A stretch of DNA of 64,000 nucleotides from Listeria immobilis (GTDB lineage Bacteria; Bacillota; Bacilli; Lactobacillales; Listeriaceae): NCBI RefSeq assembly GCF_014322765.1, contig NZ_JAASTZ010000013.1, forward strand, positions 37,694-101,693, in the 5' to 3' direction. Positions 9,948-18,603 of the stretch are shown piece by piece. Position numbers and translations under genes: made by a program. How positions within the stretch are numbered: position 1 is the stretch's first letter; each line of letters opens with the position of its first letter. The notes under the pieces are model-generated. The model was not told where the DNA came from, ran no database searches, and saw only the letters and a program-made list of their open reading frames with translations.

Positions 9948-11249
9948 TTAGCGCACTTTCCCTTCAATTACTTCCCGCAGCATTGATTTAACACTTTCGA
10001 TTGGTAGTTGACGTACAACTGGATCTAAGAAGCCGTGAATGACTAAACGTTCTGCTTCTTTTTGTGAAATACCGCGACTCATCAAATAGAATAGTTGCAA
10101 CGGATCCACACGACCAACAGAAGCTGCATGTCCTGCAACAACGTCATTTTCATCTATTAATAGAATTGGATTTGCGTCACCGCGTGCTTCTGGGCTAAGC
10201 ATTAATACACGTGATTCTTGTTGTGCATCAGACTTAGAAGCGCCGTGCTTAATATGACCAATTCCGTTAAAAATAGTTGTTGCTCTTTCTTTCATAACAC
10301 CATGAGATAAAATCGTACCATTTGATGCCTTACCATAATGAGTTACACGAGTGGTTACGTTTTGTGTTTGTTTTCCACGTCCAACCGTTACTGTCTTCAC
10401 ATCAGCAGAAGAGCCGTCACCCATTAAATTCGTTACGTTTTCATTGATTGTATCGCCATCATTCATTAGACCAAGCGCCCATTCAATTTGGCTGTCCGTG
10501 CCGATATGACCGCGACGATTTACATAAGTAGTTGCCTCGCTCGCTAGATTATCAACTCCGCCAAAAGTAATTCGGGCATTTTTTTCGGCAATAACTTCTT
10601 CAACAATACTTACAATTCCTTTTGGTGCATTATCTACTGTTACATAGTTTTCCACATAAGTAACTGCACTATTATCATCAGCAACAAGTAACACATGGTT
10701 CACTAGCGGAGATTCTGCTTTATCTTGTACAAAAACCGCTTGAATTGGCGATTTTACTTCCACATTCTTTGGTATATATAAGAAAATACCACCATTAACC
10801 AGTGCCGCATGGAAAGCAGTCAATTTATGTTCACTTACTTGCACCGCATCTGTCATATAATATTTTTTTACAAGCTCTGGATGATTTTTAACAGCCGAAA
10901 TAATATCGGTAAAGATAACACCCTGTTCGCTTAATTCTTGACTGAGTTGTAATCTTGCCGGACGTTCATCCATTTGAACGTAAAAGTTTGCTTCTTTATT
11001 ATCTAAATCCACTAGATTCGCTACTTTTTCAGGTAAATTTTCATTTGTTACGCCTTCTTTAAAAGGTATAAATGTTTCAAAGTTTGTGAAATTCCAGCGT
11101 GTTATCTTTGTTTTATCCACATAAGGTAAGTCCAGTTCCCCATAAGCTTTAAAAGCAGTGCGACGAATATCTAAAAACCAATCTGGTTCATTCGCATTAC
11201 TTGAAAAAGCGTGGATAAAATCATCTTTAATCGTCATATTTTCTGTCAT
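9948..11249 (-). CDS. sufD: SufD, Fe-S cluster assembly subunit
   Basis: This 433-residue protein is the SufD partner of SufB. The C-terminal beta-helix region shows HGVMKERATTIFNGIGHIKHGASKSD and DENDVVAGHAASVGRVDPLQ, and the tail SRGISQKEAERLVIHGFLDP is shared with SufB. It lies 18 bases after sufC and abuts sufS. With SufB and SufC it forms the scaffold complex. I see no missing conserved part. Confidence 0.96.
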   Translation of the reverse strand: MTENMTIKDDFIHAFSSNANEPDWFLDIRRTAFKAYGELDLPYVDKTKITRWNFTNFETFIPFKEGVTNENLPEKVANLVDLDNKEANFYVQMDERPARLQLSQELSEQGVIFTDIISAVKNHPELVKKYYMTDAVQVSEHKLTAFHAALVNGGIFLYIPKNVEVKSPIQAVFVQDKAESPLVNHVLLVADDNSAVTYVENYVTVDNAPKGIVSIVEEVIAEKNARITFGGVDNLASEATTYVNRRGHIGTDSQIEWALGLMNDGDTINENVTNLMGDGSSADVKTVTVGRGKQTQNVTTRVTHYGKASNGTILSHGVMKERATTIFNGIGHIKHGASKSDAQQESRVLMLSPEARGDANPILLIDENDVVAGHAASVGRVDPLQLFYLMSRGISQKEAERLVIHGFLDPVVRQLPIESVKSMLREVIEGKVR

Positions 11250-11267
11250 GATTTTAACCTCACTTCC

Positions 11268-12053
11268 TTATTGTTGGTCTACTGCTTCTTCTTCCTCAAG
11301 TTCAATACCAAGTTCTTGTTTAATCCAGTCATAACCTTCTGCTTCTAAACGTTTAGCAAGCTCTGGTCCGCCTTCTTTAACTACTTTCCCTTGCATCATT
11401 ACATGTACAAAGTCTGGAGTAATGTAATTAAGGAGACGTTGGTAATGGGTAATAATCAAGCAGCCAAATCCTTCGCCGCGCATTTCATTTACACCTTTAG
11501 AAACAACTTTAAGTGCATCAATATCAAGACCGGAGTCAATTTCGTCTAAGATTGCTAGTTTTGGTTCAATCATAAGTAGTTGTAAGATTTCATTACGTTT
11601 TTTCTCTCCGCCTGAAAATCCTTCATTTAGGTAACGTTCTGCCATTTCTTCGTCCATATCTAAAATGTCCATTTTGGAATCTAATTTACGGATAAATTGC
11701 ATTACAGGAATTTCGTCACCTTCTTCACGTCGGCTGTTGATTGCCGCACGGATGAACTCAGCATTTGTAACTCCGCTAATTTCACTTGGATATTGCATCG
11801 CTAAGAAAAGTCCACAACGAGCGCGTTCATCTACTTCCATTTCTAAAACATCTTCGCCGTCAAGTGTGATTGTTCCTTGTGTTACTTCATATTTTGGATG
11901 CCCCATAATAGCTGAGGACAACGTAGATTTCCCTGTTCCATTTGGTCCCATAATAGCATGGATTTCTCCAGTTGAAATTTCAAGATTAACACCTTTCAAA
12001 ATTTCTTTTCCTTCTATTTCAACATGTAAATCTTGAATCTTTAAAGTTGCCAT
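11268..12053 (-). CDS. sufC: SufC, ATPase of the Suf complex
   Basis: This 261-residue cytoplasmic ABC-type ATPase powers the SufBCD scaffold. Walker A is GPNGTGKST (about residues 36-44), the signature is GFSGGEKKR, and Walker B is LAILDEIDSGLD, the last two as found only in SufC-type proteins. It is the first gene of the operon; the ribosome binding site is AGGGAGGAC and a TATACT-like -10 element lies about 50 bases upstream of the start. Transcription probably begins here for all five suf genes. Confidence 0.97.
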   Translation of the reverse strand: MATLKIQDLHVEIEGKEILKGVNLEISTGEIHAIMGPNGTGKSTLSSAIMGHPKYEVTQGTITLDGEDVLEMEVDERARCGLFLAMQYPSEISGVTNAEFIRAAINSRREEGDEIPVMQFIRKLDSKMDILDMDEEMAERYLNEGFSGGEKKRNEILQLLMIEPKLAILDEIDSGLDIDALKVVSKGVNEMRGEGFGCLIITHYQRLLNYITPDFVHVMMQGKVVKEGGPELAKRLEAEGYDWIKQELGIELEEEEAVDQQ

Positions 12054-12404
12054 AAAAAAAGTCCTCCCTAGTGTAAAATTTGCATAATCCTAGTTTAGTA
12101 TAATTCTAATCTGATTACAACTATAAAAACCAGCACTCTTCGCATTCTCCCCTTCATTCTACTATTAATAGCCGATTTTTTCCAGTTTTCAAGCATTATC
12201 AGTATTTCCCTTTTATTTGAGAATATTCAAGAACAGCAACTAATGAAATAGACGAGCCCTACATATCAATAAAAAAGCAGATTATCCCCTGGTAAAAAAA
12301 GGATTGTATATCTTATTTAGATGTGTTATTGTTGTAACGTAACAAATTTGCAACATAATAACCTATTTGTAATAAACGATTAAATATTGAAGGAGAATTT
12401 AAAT
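12054..12404. other. Divergent intergenic region between sufC and the lipoprotein gene
   Basis: This 351-base stretch holds no convincing ORF. The left end should carry the suf promoter (a TATACT element near 12101). The right end has a candidate promoter for the lipoprotein gene: TTGTAT near 12303, a 17-base spacer and TATTGT. A near-palindrome TTGTAACGTAACAA lies near 12333 and could be an operator. No Fur box or IscR-like site is obvious to me. Confidence 0.4.
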
Positions 12405-13484
12405 ATGAAGAAAGCAATAATGGCTGTGACCATCTTTGTATTGCTTTTAACTACACTATCCGGTTGTAGTTCACCAAAGTCAGACTTCACTGCAGCTCTA
12501 AAAAAAGTTACTGAAAACAAACAATATACAACAAATGTCAAATTCCAAATTAACGACCTATCAGATAATTACATAAAACAATTGGGGCCTGATATTACTT
12601 TAACTCAACTAAAAAAATCTAATCTTCAATATAAAATTTCCGTAAATAGCGAGTCTGATTCTTCTTATAGTAGTTTCTCGGTTCACTGGGCTGGTAATAA
12701 GCCAATTGACTTAACTTTACATGCACTTCAAAATAGTGACGACGGAAAAGCTTATATTCCGGTATCAGATATATATGATGCGTCTGATAGTATCTCCAGT
12801 TTGCTAAACGATTCAACTGCTACCATTTTCAATGAAGTTCTTGCTCAAAATAAAGAATTGAAATCAAAGTATCTTAATCTTTTTGAAACTGTTCAAAACT
12901 TTTCTAATCAGACAATCGATTCAGAAACCGTTGACCGCCAAGCTGAACAACTGAAAAAAATTGAAGAAAAAAGTGGTATTGCAATTTATAGCTATTTAAA
13001 TAACCTTGATGATCAACACTTCACCGCAAAAGATAATGGTGATATCGTGCTCAAATTAAGTAAAAAAGAAATTAGCGATATGATTAACGAAGTACTGAAA
13101 ACTCTTGATGACGACGGCAATATCGTTACCCTTATTTCTGAAATTAATAGCAGTACACAAAAAGAAGCCAAATCTACTTGGCAAGCACAACAAAAATCCA
13201 TTCGTTCTGCATTAAAAAAACTTACATCTACAAAAACACAAAGCTTAGATTTCCGATTAACTTTAACACCAGATAGCAAAAAAGGTTTTAGTAAAGCCAC
13301 TATTGACACCAACTATAAAAATGAATCGTCAAATCACTTAATGAACTTCACTACAACCATTGATATGTTAGACTATGAAAAAGTTCCTTCAATGCCAAAA
13401 GGAAACGAAATTGTTTCTAAAAAAGAACTTGATAAAGCCATTTCAGATGGTTTAAAACTTTATTTAGGAAGTACCATACAATAA
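12405..13484 (+). CDS. Lipoprotein of unknown function
   Basis: This 359-residue protein has a lipoprotein signal peptide ending in the lipobox LSGC, with the acylated cysteine at position 21. The mature part is hydrophilic and rich in lysine, serine and threonine, with no motif I recognise. It looks like a surface-anchored lipoprotein with two repeated domains, because NxxYTTNVKFQI near the start resembles TQSLDFRLTLTP later on; this resemblance to anti-sigma or LolA-like beta folds is a guess. The start was placed at the ATG at 12405, eight bases after AGGAGA, rather than a TTG at 12387. It is monocistronic, ending at a strong terminator. Confidence 0.75.
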   Translation: MKKAIMAVTIFVLLLTTLSGCSSPKSDFTAALKKVTENKQYTTNVKFQINDLSDNYIKQLGPDITLTQLKKSNLQYKISVNSESDSSYSSFSVHWAGNKPIDLTLHALQNSDDGKAYIPVSDIYDASDSISSLLNDSTATIFNEVLAQNKELKSKYLNLFETVQNFSNQTIDSETVDRQAEQLKKIEEKSGIAIYSYLNNLDDQHFTAKDNGDIVLKLSKKEISDMINEVLKTLDDDGNIVTLISEINSSTQKEAKSTWQAQQKSIRSALKKLTSTKTQSLDFRLTLTPDSKKGFSKATIDTNYKNESSNHLMNFTTTIDMLDYEKVPSMPKGNEIVSKKELDKAISDGLKLYLGSTIQ

Positions 13485-13524
13485 AAAAATCCTTTTACCG
13501 ACTTGGTAAAAGGATTTTTTTATT
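13484..13524. terminator. Bidirectional intrinsic terminator
   Basis: AAAAAAATCCTTTTACC and GGTAAAAGGATTTTTTT form a near-perfect stem of about 16 base pairs around the loop GACTT. It serves the lipoprotein gene on the plus strand and the metQ-like gene, whose stop is at 13527, on the minus strand. Confidence 0.9.
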
Positions 13525-13526
13525 GT

Positions 13527-14360
13527 TTACTTATCAACTGGAACTACTGCGCCGTCCCATTCTTTTGTAATATAGTCTTGAATTTCTTTAGAGTGAAGCA
13601 CAGTCACTAATTCTTTAACATTTTTATCATCTTTATTCTCCTCTGTTGTAACAACAATATTAGCATATGGAGAGTCTTTGCTTTCAATCGCAATGGCGTC
13701 TTTGGAAGGATTTAAGCCTTGATCAACTACAAAGTTAGAATTAATCGCAACAACATCGCCTTCTTCGTTATTGTAAGCAGTCATTAAATAAGCTGGATCA
13801 AAATCATATTTGAATTTCAAATTTTTAGGGTTGTCTTTAATATCATCAAAAGTTGCATCTTGCGCTTTAACACCATCTTTTAAAGTTAATAGCCCATTAT
13901 CTACAAAAATACCAATAACACGTGGCCAATCTGATTTTGAATTAGAAAGTAATACTTGTGCGCCATCTTTTAAATCTTTAATATCTTTTACTTTTTTGGA
14001 GTAGATTCCCATTGGTTCGATATGGATTGCACCAACATCAGCAAATTTATATCCTTTTTCCTTTTCTTCTAGTTCAAGGTAAGGTTTATGTTGGAAATAG
14101 TTGGCATCCAAGTCGCCCTCTTCAAGTGCTTTATTAGGCATAACATAATCTGTATACTTTACAATCTTCAAATTAATTCCTTTGTCTTTCAAAATTGGTT
14201 TTGCTTGTTCCAAAATTTGAGCATGTGGCGTGTTTGAGGCACCTACTACCAATTCCTTATCATCTGTTTTACTGGATGATGCTTTATCAGATGAGCTACC
14301 ACAAGCTGTAAGTACTAAAATTAAACTTAATGTAAAAATAAATCCAAGAACCTTTTTCAT
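13527..14360 (-). CDS. metQ: MetQ-type methionine-binding lipoprotein
   Basis: This 277-residue NlpA/MetQ-family lipoprotein has a signal peptide with lipobox LTAC and acylated cysteine 20, followed by a serine-rich linker. The binding domain begins with ELVVGASNTPHAQILEQAKP, the hallmark of the family, and contains YFQHKPYLE and the NSKSDWPR motif. It should deliver methionine or its derivatives to the MetNI transporter encoded just upstream. The S-box riboswitch at the head of the operon supports methionine as substrate. Its ribosome binding site is AAAAGGAGAG. Confidence 0.93.
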   Translation of the reverse strand: MKKVLGFIFTLSLILVLTACGSSSDKASSSKTDDKELVVGASNTPHAQILEQAKPILKDKGINLKIVKYTDYVMPNKALEEGDLDANYFQHKPYLELEEKEKGYKFADVGAIHIEPMGIYSKKVKDIKDLKDGAQVLLSNSKSDWPRVIGIFVDNGLLTLKDGVKAQDATFDDIKDNPKNLKFKYDFDPAYLMTAYNNEEGDVVAINSNFVVDQGLNPSKDAIAIESKDSPYANIVVTTEENKDDKNVKELVTVLHSKEIQDYITKEWDGAVVPVDK

Positions 14361-14423
14361 GAAAATCTCTCCTTTTTTGCGGGGATTCCGCGTTTTTTAT
14401 ATAAATTGCTTCATATACTTAGG

Positions 14424-15098
14424 TTAGCGTTTGTCGGTTCGTTTGGTTAAAAAGTCGCCGATAAACTGAAAAATAAAGACTATAATCAAAATAATAATGG
14501 TTGCTAAAACTGTTACATCTGGTTGCCCTCGTTGGAATCCTTCCAGATATGCGGTATTTCCAAGTCCACCTGCACCAATGACACCTGCCATCGCTGTGAA
14601 ACCTACTAAAGAAATGGCTGTAACTGTAATACCAGAAATTATCGCTGGTAAAGCTTCCGGGATAAGCACTTTTCCAATTATGGTGAACATATTAGCACCC
14701 ATTGATTTTGCCGCTTCAATAACTCCTTTGTCTACTTCACGAAAAGCAATTTCCACCATCCGACCATAAAAAGGAGCAGCCGAGATAATTAACGCTGGTA
14801 AAGCGGCTTTCGGTCCAATAACTGTACCAACTAGCGATTTTGTCATTGGGAGAAGTAGGACAATTAAAATAATAAACGGAATGGAACGGAAAACGTTGAC
14901 TAGTATTGCTGTTATCCAGTAAAGAATACGGGCACCAGTATGTTTTTTATTATTTGTTAAAAATAGTAACAATCCTAACACAATTCCTAATAAAAATACT
15001 GCAAATAGTGAAGTAAGTGTCATATATAATGTTTCTTGTGTCGCTACCCACATCATTTGAAAATCAACATTTGGGAATAATTCTTGTAATTTCGTCAT
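14424..15098 (-). CDS. metI: MetI-type methionine ABC transporter permease
   Basis: This 224-residue permease has five predicted membrane helices and the EAA-type coupling loop ending in GANMFTIIGKVLIPEALP. The central GVIGAGGLGNTAYLEGFQRGQPDV motif is typical of MetI. It overlaps the end of the ATPase gene by four bases. With the upstream ATPase and downstream lipoprotein it forms a complete methionine importer. Confidence 0.95.
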   Translation of the reverse strand: MTKLQELFPNVDFQMMWVATQETLYMTLTSLFAVFLLGIVLGLLLFLTNNKKHTGARILYWITAILVNVFRSIPFIILIVLLLPMTKSLVGTVIGPKAALPALIISAAPFYGRMVEIAFREVDKGVIEAAKSMGANMFTIIGKVLIPEALPAIISGITVTAISLVGFTAMAGVIGAGGLGNTAYLEGFQRGQPDVTVLATIIILIIVFIFQFIGDFLTKRTDKR

Positions 15099-16117
15099 CG
15101 CTCTAACACTTCCGTTTCTACATTAAGTTGACGTAGCTGTGTTAGACTCGCATTAATCGCTTCTTTCTCACCTAGTATCTGTACATAAAGCGTTCCATAA
15201 GCGCCGTTTTGTGTTTGTGTTAAATTACCATGGAGGACATTTAGCATAACATCATTATCTTTCGCAACTTGAGAAATCACAGGTTGGGTCGCATTTTCGC
15301 TCATAAATAACAATTTAACTATTTCACCTTCTGCATAGTTTTCAAGTAGCAGATGAATTAATTCTTCCGTTTCATCTGAATCAGTTACTTGACGAACAAA
15401 GCGTTGGGTTACTTTTTCTTTTGGATGACGGAAAACATCTAATACTTCTCCAAGTTCAACAACTTTTCCGTTTTCCATCACGGCTACACGATTACATATT
15501 TTTCGAATAACATGCATTTCATGGGTGATAACAATGATTGTAAGGTTTAGGCGTTTGTTAATATCTAATAAAAGTTCTAAAACTTCATCTGTTGTTTGTG
15601 GATCTAGTGCGGAGGTTGCTTCATCACATAATAGCACTTTGGGGTTATTAGCAAGCGCTCTAGCAATTCCTACCCGTTGCTTTTGCCCACCACTTAGTTC
15701 AGCTGGATAAGCATTTTCTTTTCCTTCTAACCCAACTAACCGAATTAATTCATTAACGCGAAAACGTCTTTTTTCACCGCGTACGCCAGCAATTTCTAAC
15801 GGAAAGGCAATGTTTTCAGCAACAGTACGTGACCATAATAAATTAAAATGTTGAAAAATCATTCCAATTTGTTGCCGAGCTTTTCGAAGTTTTCCACCAC
15901 GGATCTGACTAATTAGTAAGTTATCCACCTCTACTGACCCTTCAGTTGGTAGCTCTAATCCGTTGAACATTCTTATCAACGTACTTTTTCCAGCCCCTGA
16001 ATAGCCTACTACACCAAATATTTCTCCTTGTTCAATTTCTAAATCGACATTATCGACTGCTCTGACTTTATTATTTCTTGATGTATATTCTTTTACAACG
16101 TGCTGTAATGTTATCAT
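15095..16117 (-). CDS. metN: MetN-type methionine ABC transporter ATPase
   Basis: This 340-residue ATPase has Walker A GYSGAGKST, signature LSGGQKQR and Walker B VLLCDEATSALD, followed by a C-terminal NIL regulatory domain (about residues 260-340) that in relatives binds methionine and inhibits transport. I chose the ATG at 16117, which follows AGGTGATAG. A longer ORF reaching 16213 would run into the riboswitch terminator and is unlikely. It is the first gene of a metNIQ operon under an S-box riboswitch. Confidence 0.95.
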   Translation of the reverse strand: MITLQHVVKEYTSRNNKVRAVDNVDLEIEQGEIFGVVGYSGAGKSTLIRMFNGLELPTEGSVEVDNLLISQIRGGKLRKARQQIGMIFQHFNLLWSRTVAENIAFPLEIAGVRGEKRRFRVNELIRLVGLEGKENAYPAELSGGQKQRVGIARALANNPKVLLCDEATSALDPQTTDEVLELLLDINKRLNLTIIVITHEMHVIRKICNRVAVMENGKVVELGEVLDVFRHPKEKVTQRFVRQVTDSDETEELIHLLLENYAEGEIVKLLFMSENATQPVISQVAKDNDVMLNVLHGNLTQTQNGAYGTLYVQILGEKEAINASLTQLRQLNVETEVLER

Positions 16118-16145
16118 CTCTATCACCTTTTCTACATTTCTGGTA

Positions 16146-16182
16146 TACAAAAAGCCTTTCTGCTGATGAGCAGAAAGGCAGC
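16146..16182 (-). terminator. Expression-platform terminator of the S-box riboswitch
   Basis: On the minus strand CTGCCTTTCTGCTC and its complement GAGCAGAAAGGC form a strong stem ending in TTTTTG, about 30 bases upstream of the metN start. It is expected to form when SAM is bound. Confidence 0.88.
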
Positions 16183-16199
16183 ATTTTTTCAAATGGACT

Positions 16200-16328
16200 A
16201 ACTTCCTTCTCATCTTTCAGAACAATTAACTGTTCTGCATGATTTAGCACCTTAAACACAAAATGAACTATTGTTTAGGTTGCTGGGTTTCACAGGGCAT
16301 TTCCCTCCACCACTCTGGATAAGATTTC
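16200..16328 (-). promoter_or_regulatory. S-box (SAM-I) riboswitch upstream of metNIQ
   Basis: The minus strand carries the S-box consensus in order: CTTATCCAGAGTGGTGGAGG, GGGAAATGCCCTGTGAAACC, CAGCAACC, the AAGGTGCTAA segment, and the closing GATGAGAAG. Together with the following terminator this is a complete transcriptional OFF switch that responds to S-adenosylmethionine. It controls the methionine transporter genes downstream. Confidence 0.95.
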
Positions 16329-16432
16329 TACATATAATTATATCACTTCATTTATGACTATCGTGACATTTCTTGTTTTTTCATATTACCTTTTCCACTC
16401 TACTTTGTCAATAAATTTTTACTAATAGCTTA

Positions 16433-16621
16433 TTAATTGTAATTTAATTCACTAATTATAACGGTATTTCTTTGATCATCTATACTAGTTAATTGTGAGG
16501 CAATTTTAACTTGTGCTCTATTTTGAGAATTAATTTCACCCTTATTTATTTGGGCTAAATAAACAAAAATCACAACGACTGTAATACAAGCAACAACAAT
16601 TAAGACAAAATGCTTTTTCAT
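16433..16621 (-). CDS. Small single-pass membrane protein downstream of cesK
   Basis: This 62-residue protein has a basic MKKH start, one hydrophobic helix (about residues 5-24) and a polar outward-facing tail of about 38 residues. It has no motif I recognise. The ribosome binding site GGAGGGTG is strong, which supports it as real. It lies 78 bases after cesK on the same strand with no visible terminator between, so it is probably the third gene of the ces operon and could be a small accessory of the sensor kinase. That role is inferred from position only. Confidence 0.7.
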   Translation of the reverse strand: MKKHFVLIVVACITVVVIFVYLAQINKGEINSQNRAQVKIASQLTSIDDQRNTVIISELNYN

Positions 16622-16699
16622 TTGTTCACCCTCCGTAATTTATATTCTACTGAATGAATATAAACCATGAGGAAAGAAAAATTTAAGAATTATTAAAGA

Positions 16700-17842
16700 T
16701 TAACTGAGTGGTAATTTAACGATAAAACTAGTTTTCCGATGTTTGCTCTCAGCAGTAACAAGTCCACCATGTTTTTCAACAATTGATTTGGCGATAGCAA
16801 GCCCCAAGCCAGTTCCAGTCGTTGTCCTATTTTTATCAGCTTTATAAAATCGCTCAAATAAATATGGTAAATCAATTTCTGAAATTTCTTGTCCGTAATT
16901 CGTTACTTTTACAACAGCCATATTTCCTTCTTGTTTTGCGCTTACGTCGATTTGCTTATTTCCTTCTCCGTACCGAAGCGCATTCGAAAACAGATTTTCA
17001 AATAAACGCATGATTTGATTGCCATCACCGCTAATAATTAACTTTTTGGCATCAAAATGCTCTACGATTTTCATATTTCGTTCCGTTGCTTGTCCATCAT
17101 ATTCGGCAACTAGCTGACTTAATAATTCAATAACGTCTAATTCATCTTTTTTTAATTGATACTCAACGCTATCAAGTCTTGTATAAGAAAATAAGTCATC
17201 AATCAGCTTATGCAGATGTCGCGCCTTACCGTAAACCAGCTCCGTGTAATAACGCAATTCCACTTCATCACGATAACGATCTTCATGAATATAACTTAAG
17301 TACCCCAAAATTGAAGTCAGTGGTGTCCTAAGATCATGCGAAACATTCGTAATTAAATCATTTCTAGCTTGTTGCGCCTGCTCTTCTTGTTTCATTAATT
17401 TATTTTGTCGTTCTCGCATGTTTTCGATATTTCGCTCTAATTCTTGAATTTCAGGAACAAAACTCTCTGTATCCACTGGTTTTCCATCGTTTAGCGCAAA
17501 ATTAATTGTTCGCAATTGCTTTTTCAAAAGTTTTTGCCGCATGTAACGATAGAAAAAGGAGAAAAATAAGCAAGTAATCAAGAAAATAATAAAATAATTG
17601 ATTAATAATACCCAAATGGAATCCATCACACGAACATATTTATTAGGTCCAAATAAACTGACAATCGCTCGAGTAACTTCTTTTAAAAATAAAGAATCAT
17701 CTCTAATGGAGATAGCCCATAAATATATAGTTCGTACCGTAATCATGCCTAAAACCCATGAAATAACAGCGAAAAAAGTTGCTTGCCAAATATTCATCAC
17801 ATGGCTAATTTTAGTAAACAACATTTCAAGTTTATATTTCAA
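16700..17842 (-). CDS. cesK: CesK-like sensor histidine kinase
   Basis: This 380-residue kinase has two membrane helices (about residues 20-45 and 76-98) bounding a short extracellular loop of about 30 residues. A coiled linker follows, then a HisKA domain with the phosphorylated histidine H169 in NVSHDLRTPL and an HATPase domain with the N box NLFSNALRYGEG and a GTGLGLAIAKSIVEKHGG loop. CesK of Listeria responds to cell-wall-acting antibiotics together with CesR. The TTG at 17842 overlaps the cesR end by 11 bases; an ATG at 17824 is the alternative start. Assignment rests on gene order plus overall type. Confidence 0.88.
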   Translation of the reverse strand: MKYKLEMLFTKISHVMNIWQATFFAVISWVLGMITVRTIYLWAISIRDDSLFLKEVTRAIVSLFGPNKYVRVMDSIWVLLINYFIIFLITCLFFSFFYRYMRQKLLKKQLRTINFALNDGKPVDTESFVPEIQELERNIENMRERQNKLMKQEEQAQQARNDLITNVSHDLRTPLTSILGYLSYIHEDRYRDEVELRYYTELVYGKARHLHKLIDDLFSYTRLDSVEYQLKKDELDVIELLSQLVAEYDGQATERNMKIVEHFDAKKLIISGDGNQIMRLFENLFSNALRYGEGNKQIDVSAKQEGNMAVVKVTNYGQEISEIDLPYLFERFYKADKNRTTTGTGLGLAIAKSIVEKHGGLVTAESKHRKTSFIVKLPLS

Positions 17843-18527
17843 CTTTGTATCCTACTCCCCAAATAGTCTTAATCACATTTTCCCCGCCCATAGCATCTCG
17901 TAATTTATCACGCAAATTGCTAATATGGACCATAACCGTTTTACTTGCTCCAAGCGCTTTTTCTTGCCAAATTTTTTCGAAAATATATTCGGAACTAAAT
18001 ACTCGCCCTGGTTCACTTGCAAGCAAAAATAAAATATCAAATTCCGAAGTTGTTAAATGTAGTTCTTTTCCACTAACTGTCACCACATGAAGCGCACGAT
18101 CAACAATGATTGGCCCAATGATAACTTTATCTTGACTAATCGGCTCTACTTGACTCATTTGTTGCATTCGCCTTAAAATTGCTTTGACACGAACAGAAAG
18201 CTCTAATGGATTAAACGGCTTCACCATGTAATCATCTGCACCAGTTAAAAGCCCCATTATCTTATCATTATCTTCCGCCTTCGCACTAAGCATCAAAATG
18301 GGTGTCAAAATACCTTCACTTCGCATTAAACGGCATACTTCTAAGCCATCCATTTCCGGCATCATAATATCTAATATAACTAAAGTAGGTTGCTTATCTT
18401 GCACAAGACGCCAAACCTCTGCTCCATCATATGCTTGGTAAATCGTATATCCTTCATTTTGCAAATATAATTTCACTAAATCCACAATTTCTTTATCATC
18501 ATCCGCAATTAAAATAGAAGTTGTCAT
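17832..18527 (-). CDS. cesR: CesR-like OmpR-family response regulator
   Basis: This 231-residue regulator has an N-terminal receiver domain with the acidic pocket DDD at residues 9-11, phosphorylation site D53 in VILDIMMPEMDG, and K103-type VKPFNP. It is followed by a winged-helix OmpR/PhoB DNA-binding domain ending in VKTIWGVGYKVEI-like sequence. It is co-transcribed with the kinase gene, which overlaps its 3' end. In Listeria the CesRK system is induced by beta-lactams and other envelope stress. Confidence 0.92.
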   Translation of the reverse strand: MTTSILIADDDKEIVDLVKLYLQNEGYTIYQAYDGAEVWRLVQDKQPTLVILDIMMPEMDGLEVCRLMRSEGILTPILMLSAKAEDNDKIMGLLTGADDYMVKPFNPLELSVRVKAILRRMQQMSQVEPISQDKVIIGPIIVDRALHVVTVSGKELHLTTSEFDILFLLASEPGRVFSSEYIFEKIWQEKALGASKTVMVHISNLRDKLRDAMGGENVIKTIWGVGYKVEI

Positions 18528-18603
18528 ACTTAATTTTCCTTTCCATTCTCTGTTTCTCCCTATTGTAGCACTTTTGAAACAAATCGAATAGAAAGAGCTT
18601 GTT

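Noticed and set aside
11665..12036. A 123-codon ORF on the plus strand inside sufC
   Set aside because: It is antisense to a strongly conserved gene and has a serine-rich composition typical of shadow frames.
16071..16259. A 62-codon minus-strand ORF just upstream of metN
   Set aside because: It overlaps the S-box riboswitch aptamer, its terminator and the metN start, so it is not a gene.
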